NCBI GenBank assembly: GCA_977017575.1
Contig: CDRNVI010000048.1
Coordinates: 186,001-250,000, forward strand
Direction: 5' to 3'
Length of the DNA stretch: 64,000 nucleotides
Origin: Paramoeba atlantica
Lineage: Eukaryota; Discosea
Positions 48,565 through 57,471 of the stretch are shown here, in pieces. The position numbers were made by a program, and so were the translations under genes. Positions within the stretch are counted from its first letter, which is position 1, and each line of letters opens with the position of its first letter. The notes under the pieces are model-generated. The model saw only the letters and a program-made list of their open reading frames with translations, had not been told where the DNA came from and searched no databases.

Positions 48565-51500
48565 TTTGAAATAATTTTTTTTTTATAAACCTCTTTTTCT
48601 TTCCGTACATCTATTTTTATTATGTTCTCAATGATCACATAACCGTATATATGCATTTGGGGATTTAATCCTTTTGTTTATGTTTTTATTATGTTCTCAA
48701 TGATCACATAACCGTATATATGCATTTGGGGATTTAATCCTTTTGTTTATGTGTTGGACTAATGCAAGCAACATTCGACGTTTACATTTCTTCAATTCTG
48801 CTCCTCTCCATGATGACTTAAGTATTTTTTCAGCTGCGAGAGAGCGACTGCTCCGTTTAACTCTTGGAGCTGTAAAGAGAAGTCTTGTACTGTCTGCTCA
48901 CGACTGACGCCGCACAGATCGGCCAATGAATGAAGGAGTGCCTTGGTGTTGGCATGCGCAGCACCTCCGGACAACATTGGAATGCATTCGAATTGGTTGT
49001 CCGGAATCAAGCCTGAGTTGACGTACGAGTTTCGCTTCCTAGTGATTGCATCCTTCATCAATCGGGCGCCTGTCTTGTGCAGGTGTGATTGCGACAATTC
49101 GTGGACAATTGTGAAATCATAGTACATCACCCCTTCGGCCCAGTGTATGGCTAAATCTGGTCCTGATCGATGAAAACCTTTTGATCCACATACTCTCTGA
49201 TGCTCAGTTTTACGATCGTAGTCCACCTGCTCTGCGCACGTGATACATTTAAGGGAAACAAAGCCTCTAGGTTCAAGTTCGCATGGCACCCCTGCTTTCG
49301 TGCTTAGATCGTACAGCCGCTTGACCATGTGATGGTGTTTCATTGTTGAATTGTTTCCGGTACATTGGACGCATCCCGACACGTGCGTTATCGCATTTTT
49401 TGAGGATAGTAACATTTGACAACCGGGACAATTTAGATGATCCGGCAAGCGGGGATGCGCAATGTCAAATCGCGGCATGATCGCTAGTGTAAAATGGCGT
49501 GGAGATACGAGCCGTGTGCTGGAAGTCAACCAGGTGTAATTACCTTTTTGGCTTGTTGCGCGGATTATTGCTGCCTTTTGCTTATCTTTCATAAGTTCGC
49601 TCCGTGTTTCCTCATGGTATAAAGCTTCCGAGACGGACTGTTCGTTCGGCAGTGTTTGCGTAGAAGTTTCCTCCGCACGCGATGCACATGCAAGGTTTCC
49701 TGCCAGAGCTGAAAGATGCTTTGGTCGCTCCAGTGCAGTTTGCCTTGATGCTGTGTAGGATGCTTCACGGATGTGTTCATATGCTGTGAGGCCGAGTCCT
49801 CCTTTTTTAGTGGAAGGCGTGTCCATTTAATTTTCTTGTCGGAAAGATTACCGAACCACGTACGAAAGACGCTGGCTACCTCGTGGTCGAATTTTTGCGT
49901 AAGCTTTAATGATTCGTCTGGGTTTTGAACTCTGATGTGATAGCGATGCCGAACATTGATGGATTTTGATAACAGCAAGAGGGAAACGTTGCTCGCTCCC
50001 ATTTGTTTGAGACGGCGGAATGCTGTGCGATGTTTCTCAAGCTTCTGGACAAGTTTCTCGCTAACGCGCGCAGTCTCTCCAAGGAAAGCTCCAAGAATCT
50101 TGATAACGTCGGCTTCGGCGGTGATGCCGTGATTATTCAGACTGGACGGCATCGGTATATCGTTCTTGCCGCCAAACCAAACGCATTTTTGTGGTGCCAA
50201 CTCGATTAACCTGTCGTGCAAAAGGTCGGCTAGACGCGTATAAGCACTAGACAGAAGATGTGCCTCGGTGGAGACAAGATTAATATCGTCAATGAATGCA
50301 AAAATGCGAATTCCCGGGAATTCGTCGTGGAGTGTCTCAAGGATCGGTTGTAGGAACGCACAGAACAGAATGGATGATAGAGGCGATCCTTGTCTAACTC
50401 CTGCAGAACTCTTGAGAATCTTGAACAGTTGCCCATCGCTGCCGTAGTAAAGCAGTTCCGAGGGGACTCCGTATTCGGCGGCGAAAAGTCTTTGGAAAGG
50501 ACGCAAAGCATGGAAGGCAAAGACGGCTTTTGCAACATCATCGCGCGAAGGCGAATTGAACGCGTTTTTCATGTCAATAGAGAGAATGGCGCAACCTTTC
50601 ATATAGTGTTCGGTAAGCTCGTGGATGACGCGTTCGCATCCGGACTTTATCATCACCCCGTATTGATGCGGTGTGAAAAGAGGAGCCAGTTTCTTCTCGT
50701 GGCGTTGTAGAAGCACAACCTCAGCCAGTTTAAGCCAGACCTCTCCGACCGCTATGGGGCGAACTCCGTTTGATGGTTTAGGAATGGCCACAAGGCGTGC
50801 TCGCTTAAGGCGGTTCATGATTTCTTTGGAAAGTAGTCCATTGATGAGGTCTGTCATCATATGACAAAGACTCAAACAACAAACTTCGTCATCCAGCAAA
50901 AGGCGCAGAATAGTGTCCGTTGTGCCTGTAGGCCCTGGTGAGGCACCTTTGGCCATTCGCCGCCCAGCTTCTCGTAATTCCAGGGGTGTGATGCAAGCTG
51001 TTAGTGGGGCATCGCTGGGCAGTCGAAAGGTAGTGGCTACTTCCGGATGGAGAAGCTTCAACTTCTCAGCAGTTTCTTCGTCGGATAGGATCCTTTCTCG
51101 AATTTCCTGATCGAGCACTCTGGTTGCTTTCCTCACACAACCGTCTAAGACAAGACTAGTGGCTTTCTTAATCGCACGTTTGTCCTGCTGCTGGTTCCTG
51201 TTCTCATCTAAGTCTTGCGGTTGGGAAGACAGGGGGAGGCGACGTCGACGTTTCGCATTTACTTTACGGATGGTGGCGAGGGAGTATTTCATCGCGGACA
51301 GAGTCTTGCTCCATATCTTGTTTCGCTGTGGATAAGTGCTTTCGGCGTAATCATGTAGTATGTCGCGATAGATGGCGACGACGCATGGAACGAATTCCGG
51401 TGAAACTGAGCGGAGGGTTGGCATAGGGTCCAGATCGAGATCTGTTTCAGTGTGATAAGTTACACAGATTGGCAGCTGTGTCGGAGAACCAGATCTTTTT

Positions 51501-52717
51501 CCGCTGGTGGTCGTGTTTGCTCCTGCGTCCCACGTTATCTTAAAAACTCGTACGTTAGCATGCGGAGGGATGTGACCTGTAAACGTTTGACCAGCCTGAT
51601 GTCCGTGTATTCCTTCGTATTCAATTGCGAGTTTTCGTTGGCGTGCTCGTCGTTGGACGCTGCGTACTATTCCGCGTGAGACATTCAAGATTGGTGTGCA
51701 ATCAAAGCTCCACGCGATTGTAAATCTGTCTCCAGGTTTTGCCCCTTGTGACTCTGCAGAAACCTGGTCGGGGGGGATGGGAAAGTGCACAGCTGGATTG
51801 ATGGATAGCATTGCGTCCTCAAAATTGGCTGCTTCATGAGTTGGTGATTGGCAGTCTTGAAATTCATTATCGATGGGCAGTCTTGATTGGTGATTGGCAG
51901 TCTTGAAATTCATTATCGATGGACAGTCCTGAAATTCATTATCGATGGGCAACGGGGATGGAAGAGAGTGTGGCGAAGGCGCGCTGTCGATGGGCATCGG
52001 GGATGGAAGAGAATGTGTAGCGCGTGTTGCATCAGCTCGGTCTGCATTGGGTTGTCCAGAATTATTTTGGGACAATGAGCGCTCTTGGTTTTGTATCGGG
52101 GGGGGGGAAATCGGGATTTTCAAACTCGCTGTCGAATATCGGAACTCTATATGGGTTGTTTACCCGGTGGACGATCGGTGTTGGAGAGTTTTCTTCCATC
52201 GCTTCGGGTTGTGCTTCTTTTAATGAGCTGTGTTGCGCATCAGGCGCCGAGGAAAACACTGTACCGGAGAAGGAGTGTGACGCAGTTTTAATCACGTTGG
52301 TAGCTACAGCGCATGACCTTTTGATTCGTATCATCCATTTCCCTGTTTTATCCAACTCTCCATGAGTTTTCTTTTCCAAAGAAATCTGTTGCTCAGCTGT
52401 CGATGCTGTTGGCGTGTCCGTTGGCTCTGTTGGTTCGGCGGGCGCTTGGGACGGCGGTGGTGGGGTCGGCGTTTGTTCATGGTCTAGTATTGGTGGCACC
52501 TTTGGCACGGGCGTTGTGTGTTCGTCCGGTGGAAGCGCTGAAGACAAAAGCGGTGAATCATGCGATGGTGAGCTCGCTGATTGAAAAGTGAGTTGTGATG
52601 CTGATTGTTTTGGCGCTATGAATCTTTGCGAGTGTTTCTTCATCGCCCTGTCGCGCGCTCTCCGTGCTATCGCGTGCATGCTGCGTTCTACGTCTGGCGG
52701 GGATGCATTCGAGGCAG
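48565..52717 (-). pseudogene. CRE-beta LINE copy 3, two homopolymer shifts
   Basis: Near-identical to 27021-30794 and longer upstream. The frames 52730-52062, 52123-49589 and 49826-48792 are one protein with two single-base homopolymer differences from copy 1: a G-run of 10 instead of 9 near 52098, and a T-run of 6 instead of 7 near 49803. It adds about 125 N-terminal residues absent from copy 1: basic KKHSQRF, then Ser/Pro/Thr-rich with TPTPPPPSQAPAEPTEP. The first residues MRAKS come from adjoining CRE-alpha sequence, so the true N-terminus is still missing. RT and endonuclease boxes are as in copy 1. The homopolymer position of both shifts makes sequencing error possible. Confidence 0.88.
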
Positions 52718-54102
52718 ATTTCGCCCGCATTGGGCCACATGATGATGATGATGATGTATTGGGCCTTTTGACTCCGAAAAGTTATGGCCCCTCAACTCCC
52801 CAAACGGGCAGTCCGAATACGTCTTGCGACGTATCCGGAGAGCCAGCCATAGCAAGCTACGGCTGACCTCCGCTTGGAGAGGAGTTAGGTTACAGCTAGG
52901 GAGGTGGGGTGCGCTATACCCCTGCACCTTAGGTAATGCAAATAAGGCGCCCCTTGACCAAAAAAACCACTCTATCTTTTGAGGGTGGATAAAAAAAAAC
53001 ACAAACACATTCCAAAGATTAGCCCGAATGGCACCCACCCTAGTTTCTTAGTACCTTGTTATATTCGGTACTGGGCGGTGCCACCCATTCTACGTTGCCA
53101 GAATGACATCCACCCTAATTATTTAGTGCCTCGTTTTACTGGCACCGGGCAGTGTCATCCATATTGTCTTCGTTGTGCTCACCCTAGTTCTTTAGCGTCT
53201 TGTTATGCGACGCCGGGTGAGTTAGCTCGGGAAGTTGGGATCGCTAAGTCCCATCATCCGACATAAGCCGGATGCCCTGACATTGGGCCACATAATGGCC
53301 AAATCCGGGCCTGATCGGATACGCCTAGCGCGACACGGGTGATCCTCCGCCGCCTCGGAAGAAAAAGAGCACTTGCATTTTGTACAGAAGAAGGACGAAT
53401 GGAGACGTGGTTCTATTGCATACGGAAGGCCTGCTTTCGTACATAAATCGGCCAGGTACCGAACAATATGAGAATGTTTTCGAGTGCAATTCATTCCAGA
53501 ACAACGCGAACATCCTGCTACGTGGGACATAATACTGCTTGGCGTTTCCATGACTCCACATCCAGGGCAAGCAATATCTTTCGGCGCTTTTGTGATGCTG
53601 ACACCTAGTCTCATCATTAACGTGTATTTGAAAAGATAGGGGTTTACGTAGTTGTGCGCCGAGTCCAAATGCACGTTGGATTCTTTTGACCTCTTCGTGA
53701 TGCGAGCAATTCTGGGATTTTCGTTCAGTTTTGTTGCCAGTGTTTCGTGTTCGCTTTTCATTTGTTTCTTTAGTTGAGTGCGTGATGCTTGATTCTGACT
53801 CTTCATGAGGCTCTGACTCGTCTGAGTTCCCGTGCAACCTACCGGAGCGTTAGTGGGTTTGAAAAGCTCTTCGATAGATTTCCGCGAGGCCTCAAAAAAG
53901 TAACGTTGCTTCACAACAGTCGAAATAATACCTAAACCTCCCAACTTACATGGCAAAGTGGCAAGTTTTAAGGAGTCACCGTTCGCTCCGCACCATTTCA
54001 TCATGACAGATTGAATTTCTTTGTCGAACTCTTCTGCCAATGAAAGGGTTGCCACTGGTTTGTGCACTCTAAGGTGGTAATCTTGACGCGGCACTGTGCA
54101 TC
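52718..54102 (-). pseudogene. CRE-alpha LINE copy 4, split by SINE-1
   Basis: Minus strand. 54102-53281 reads RQDYHLRVHKPVATL through KPTNAPVG, CPGCGV, CSRC, RSGPDLAIMW and PN, nearly identical to 10678-13125. After the SINE-1 insertion a 23-base remainder (52740-52718) continues MWPNAGE and is then cut by CRE-beta. Target duplication CATTGGGCCACAT lies at 52728-52740 and 53281-53293. The piece starts after the RT box, cut at 54102 by another SINE-1 tail, so RT is absent. Confidence 0.88.
52741..53280 (-). mobile_element. SINE-1, full length with target duplication
   Basis: 540 bp on the minus strand, flanked by a 13-bp target duplication (CATTGGGCCACAT). The head carries three tandem covarying hairpins (53177-53222, 53106-53158, 53034-53084). 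The middle has a T-run and ATCCACCCTCAAAAG. The 3' 150 nt is shared with the RTE LINE 3' UTR and ends in (CAT)n. No tRNA-type A/B boxes were found, so the promoter type is unknown. Mobilisation by the RTE LINE protein is inferred from the shared tail and the same microsatellite end. Confidence 0.88.
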
Positions 54103-54204
54103 GTTTTGATGATGATGTATTGGGCCTTTTGACTCCGAAAAGTTATGGCCCCTCAACTCCCCAAACGGGCAGTCCGAATACGTCTTGCGACGTATCCGGA
54201 GAGC
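54103..54204 (-). mobile_element. SINE-1 / RTE tail piece
   Basis: About 100 bp of the shared tail in minus orientation, from (CAT)n at 54103 to GGCTCTCCGG at 54204, inserted at the CRE-alpha edge and joined on the right to a spliced-leader remnant. Confidence 0.85.
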
Positions 54205-54217
54205 CTGTACCTTGTTG
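54205..54217 (+). other. Spliced-leader 3' remnant at RLE-B 5' end
   Basis: CTGTACCTTGTTG directly precedes the RLE-B 5' UTR (AATTATTTTAATTTC...) and its ATG at 54252. The same join occurs at 62157 on the other strand (TTGTTG then AATTATTTTC), so two independent RLE-B copies begin with leader sequence. Confidence 0.75.
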
Positions 54218-54407
54218 AATTATTTTAATTTCTTTATCTCATTTACGCGCTATGGTCATAACCCGATCCAAAGCTAAGCAGGTTGCAGACTTCGAGCGCG
54301 AAGCGAACGAGCATAAGCTAGGCTCCTGGAACCAATTTGAAGCCAACAAAGATCTCGTCCAGGGAGTGAGCACGTACGAAGAGGGTCTATATACCACACC
54401 AATCGAC
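54218..54407 (+). pseudogene. RLE-B LINE 5' end (UTR and first 52 codons)
   Basis: 5' UTR 54218-54251, ATG at 54252, then MVITRSKAK and GSWNQFEANKDLVQGVSTYEEGLYTTP, matching the N-termini of the 38139 and 62121 copies. This fixes the likely start of the RLE-B ORF. It is cut at 54407 by a 5'-truncated RTE LINE. Confidence 0.85.
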
Positions 54408-54775
54408 ATGAAGGAGATAACATGGAAACAAGAAGCCCAGAGTAAGAAGATTTGGAATCAAAAAATAGAAATACATAAGGAAACCTCAAAACTAAAACGG
54501 CGTCGAATAAGAAAACCTAAAGTTTAGAAACATACAAACTAATACCAAATCAGGGCCACCTGGTACCAATATAACGAGGTACTACAAAACTAGGGTGAAT
54601 TCCTGATATATTTTAATATTGGAAACTTAACTCCTCTCCAAGCGGAGGTCAGCCATAGCTTGCTACGGCTGGCTCTCCGGATACGTCGCAAGACGTATTC
54701 GGACTGCCCGTTTGGGGAGTTGAGGGGCCATAACTTTTCGGAGTCAAAAGGCCCAAATCATCATCATCATCATCA
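54408..54775 (+). mobile_element. RTE LINE, 5'-truncated copy
   Basis: Matches 33111-33470 in reverse: the last 38 codons of the RTE ORF (MKEITWKQEAQSK to the RRIRKPKV end), then 3' UTR with one covarying hairpin (54553-54597), the shared structured tail and (CAT)n. Confidence 0.9.
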
Positions 54776-54952
54776 TCCGGAGAGCCAGCCATAGCAAGCT
54801 ACGGCTGACCTCCGCTTGGAGAGGAGTTAGGTTACAGCTAGGGAGGTGGGGTGCGCTATACCCCTGCGCCTTAGGTAATGCAAATAAGGCGCCCCTTGAC
54901 CAAAAAAAACCACTCTATCTTTTGAGGGTGGATAAAAAAAACACAAACACTT
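54776..54952 (-). mobile_element. SINE-1 middle piece, inverted against RTE tail
   Basis: Starts inside the shared tail (CCGGAGAGCC) and runs through CTCCGCTTGG, GGTGGGGTGCG and the GCGCCTTA hairpin to the T-run. With 54625-54690 it forms a near-perfect inverted repeat around the (CAT)n run. Its own 3' end is missing. Confidence 0.85.
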
Positions 54953-55164
54953 TCCGTTGAAGAATACCTCGCTGCACTGGCTGGAAAAATTTCTCCACTG
55001 TATGAAAACATTGGCGAAAAGAAATGATGTTGATTACAAGATTGTACGAGAAGCTTTTTTTTTTTTTTTCGTTTTGTCGACCTATAAATTGACAAAATTT
55101 CCATTGTACAATTCTTTTCGTAAACTTTTAGAACTTCCTTGCTGATGAGTCGTACAATCGAAAA
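54953..55164. pseudogene. CRE-alpha scraps
   Basis: 54953-55002 (minus) matches the RGILQRNACE region of CRE-alpha (12535-12585). 55003-55055 (plus) reads KTLAKRNDVDYKIVREAF, like the CRE-alpha C-terminus KTLANRAGLDAENTREAF. After a poly(T), 55080-55135 resembles the CRE-alpha 3' UTR at 1-60. These are small rearranged remnants. Confidence 0.55.
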
Positions 55165-55257
55165 CTGAATATATGTTGGACCACGTAAAACAGCATAAAA
55201 CAGCATGGTTGACACTTGTCCCCTCGAAACCAGCAAAGCCTCAAAGTAAAAAAGAAT

Positions 55258-55413
55258 TATTTCCTGCTTATGGTTTCGGCATCGTTGAGGTGTATTTATC
55301 ACCCACGGTATCCCCATTGCTACCTTCACTAATCTGATGTAAGTTTTGTTAAGCTTCTTGAGTAGTTGTACCGTCAGTGCCCAAGAAATGCATCCAAATA
55401 GTAGTCGGGATAA
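55258..55413 (-). pseudogene. Diverged RTE-like LINE C-terminal fragment
   Basis: The minus frame SRLLFGCISWAL...LLKKLNKTYIRLVKVAMGIPW aligns with RLTHGCATWALNNKHFHTLNKSYMQMIRHALGIPW of the RTE LINE. About half the residues agree, so this is a different, older RTE-like family. The remaining part of the ORF is absent. Confidence 0.7.
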
Positions 55414-55492
55414 TCTGGTTGTAATCTGATAGTGATCTTAGTAATGATAAAATCTTGTAATAATAACATCTTGTAATATGAGATGACCTGTT

Positions 55493-55834
55493 TTATTGCA
55501 TTGTCTTTCGCAGTTGCGAAGCCAGGAGAGCTCCGTTCAATTCTTGAAGAAGCAACTTGAAGTCCTCAAGAATATGACGGCGTTCGAATCCGTTTGCATC
55601 CGCGAGGCTATGGAGGAAATTTATAGTGCTCTTGTTCATGGCACCACCTGTCAAAAGCGGTAGGCATACGAATTGCTCGCGCGGAATTAAATTGGAGTCC
55701 ACATATGTTGCGACTTTCTTTTTTTGAGCCTCTTGTAATAGGTGACTCGCTTTTTTTCCCAAGTGTGATTTCGCAAGTTCGTTGACTACTGTGAGATCGT
55801 AATAAACTTCGCCCGTCGCCCAGAAACAGGAAAA
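55493..55834 (-). pseudogene. CRE-beta endonuclease C-terminus
   Basis: The minus frame reads FWATGEVYYDLTVVNELAKSHLGKK... to LQELNGALLASQL, matching the end of CRE-beta (8523 and 27248). It is continuous with 56538-56803 in the original element; foreign sequence of about 700 bp separates them. Confidence 0.85.
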
Positions 55835-56537
55835 TCAAGCCAAATACTCTATTTCCGTCATAGTCAGATGACGAAGTAAAAAACAATGTATTTTGCTCGT
55901 TCTAATACTTCCCGGAGATCACATAACCGTATATATGCATTTGGGGATTTAATCCTTTTGTTTATACCTATTCATTTCAAAAGTGGTCTTAAGCATAATT
56001 TTATCTTTGCAGAAATTTATCGCAGCATAATTTTATCTTTTCAGAATTTTTATCGCAGTAGAATTTCATCGCAACGAAATTTATCTCAGCAAAACTAGAA
56101 AAAGTTAGCATAAATAATGATCGCAGGCACCGCAGACCTGAATATCAAGAACACCATATGCAGTGTTGTATTTTGATTTTTGAGGTGACATGCATCACGC
56201 AAGAGACGTGCACTCCTCAGCAGGAAGAAGGAAACTTCCTGTCTCTTCAGTTTGCCGGAGCGTAAATGGGTTATCCGTGCTCATCAACAAACCTCCGAGA
56301 CAAGAAGTCTCACTTTCCTCTGCTTCAGAGTACACAATCTCATCACTTACCCATTGAAAGCATTCCGCAACACTCTCCATCTTTCCAGTTTGCCGGAGCG
56401 TAAGTGGGTTTTCCGTGCTCATCAACAAACCTTCAAAATGAAGAGTGTCTCGTCCTGCTTTCAACGAGCACATGATCTTTTTGCATGCGCATGCCACACT
56501 CAGTGCCTTTTTCACCTTTCCAGTGTCGTTTGCTTCC
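55835..56537. other. Patchwork insertion inside CRE-beta
   Basis: Contents include a CRE-beta 3' UTR scrap (55917-55965), a degenerate array of about 32 bp with three units (CATAATTTTATCTTT...CGCAG, 55993-56092), and a roughly 138-bp unit present twice (from 56249 and 56387). The unit carries GCCGGAGCGTAAGTGGGTTTTC, which resembles the CRE-alpha KPTNAPVG coding segment. TTCTGG borders both ends in element sense. No intact gene. Confidence 0.6.
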
Positions 56538-56803
56538 AGAACACAACTAAGTCAGGTCCACTGCGGTGAAACGAATGTGTGCCACATTTCCTCTGATGAT
56601 GTAGTTTTTGGCCATCAGCTACCGTTTCTGCACACTTCACACAACGAAATGTCGAGAACTGCCGAGGCTCTCGCTCGCACGGAAGACCAGCTTTCAGGCA
56701 CAGATCGTATATGTGTCGAACTAAGGCATTGTGCCGTGTAGTAGCATTTGAGCCGAAACATTTCACACATCCCAGGAAGTGTGGTAACGCATTTTTCGCT
56801 TCG
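56538..56803 (-). pseudogene. CRE-beta endonuclease N-terminal piece
   Basis: Minus frame EAKNALPHFLGCVKCFGSN, then RHIYDLCLKAGLPCE, RCVKCAET and RSGPDLVVFW. It is 5'-truncated at 56803, so the upstream CPGC pair is lost while the HFLGC and CVKC residues remain. Confidence 0.85.
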
Positions 56804-57014
56804 AAAAAGAACAGTTCCCGGATCAATTATTGTATACGCGCCAATTGTTGTCAAACGTGATGAAGAATCAATGCAGAAGTAGCAGTATCTAATATATTCG
56901 AAAGGACCTAATATATTCGAAGGCAACTAATCAATACTTATTTGTACGGAGATATACAAACAAATCATATCTCATAATATAAATATTATGTGCCCCGAAG
57001 GGCCATTATATCAA

Positions 57015-57471
57015 TCATCCTTTTTTTTTTTTTTTTTAGCGTACAAGACTGAAAAATTCTTTCTTCTAAAATATATTCTATTTTTTCATTTCCACAGAAG
57101 TATATTTTCTTTTTCTTTTTTCTCAGCCCAAAACTAGCAATTCAATCTCCCCTAAGTATATACGACAAATAAGACACAGTAAAAATAAAAACAAGCAATC
57201 CAGACCCAATCCATTCGCGCGTTCCGGACCGGGTCTTTCGACCACTCCACGGCCTGACTTGTGTACCCTTCCCTTGTTATACAGGAGGGCGCAGGCGCGG
57301 GCCTGTGTCGACAGCGACACGGTCACGAAACAGGATGCTGGCCGACGGGGAGGAGATTCACTACCCGTGTACTACCTCACTTGGGGTACCTAGCCCTCGC
57401 GGGCTAGGCGTGAGTATAGACTCTGTCGACACGACCAACATCCGGACCAGAGGATGCAAAAGAGGATGGAA
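57015..57471 (-). other. RLE-B copy 3' UTR, structured module and poly(A)
   Basis: Module at about 57195-57445 in the same order as 15600-15870, including CCTAGCCC/GGGCTAGG and GTGTCG/CGACAC; tip with TTTTGGGCTGAG; poly(T) 57019-57037 is the tail. The tip sequence TAGCGTACAAGACTGAAAAATTC-like (57038 onward) recurs at 62306 and 62487. Upstream, at 56990-57006, lies the short hairpin GTGCCCCGAAGGGCC. Confidence 0.8.

Larger units (their letters stand above)
55165..56958 (-). mobile_element. CRE-alpha 3' UTR interrupted by a composite CRE-beta insertion
   Basis: 55165-55256 and 56804-56958 together match 19823-20058, the CRE-alpha copy 3 3' UTR. The interruption (55257-56803) is flanked by AAAAAGAA (55249-55256 and 56804-56811) and holds CRE-beta endonuclease pieces, other scraps and a LINE C-terminal fragment, listed separately. 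Confidence 0.75.

Noticed and set aside
55144-55168. Possible hammerhead ribozyme: CTGATGAG ... CGAAAC
   Set aside because: The stretch between the two core boxes (GTCGTACAAT) does not form stem II, and flanking stems I and III are not evident.
56195-56515. A 106-codon minus-strand frame with two GLLMST-NP-TLRQT repeats, looking like a novel repeat protein
   Set aside because: In another phase the same DNA reads DEHGKPTYAPAN, close to the CRE-alpha segment DEQLKPTNAPV, and GCCGGAGCGTAAGTGGGTTT matches CRE-alpha DNA. It is better explained as a duplicated LINE scrap.
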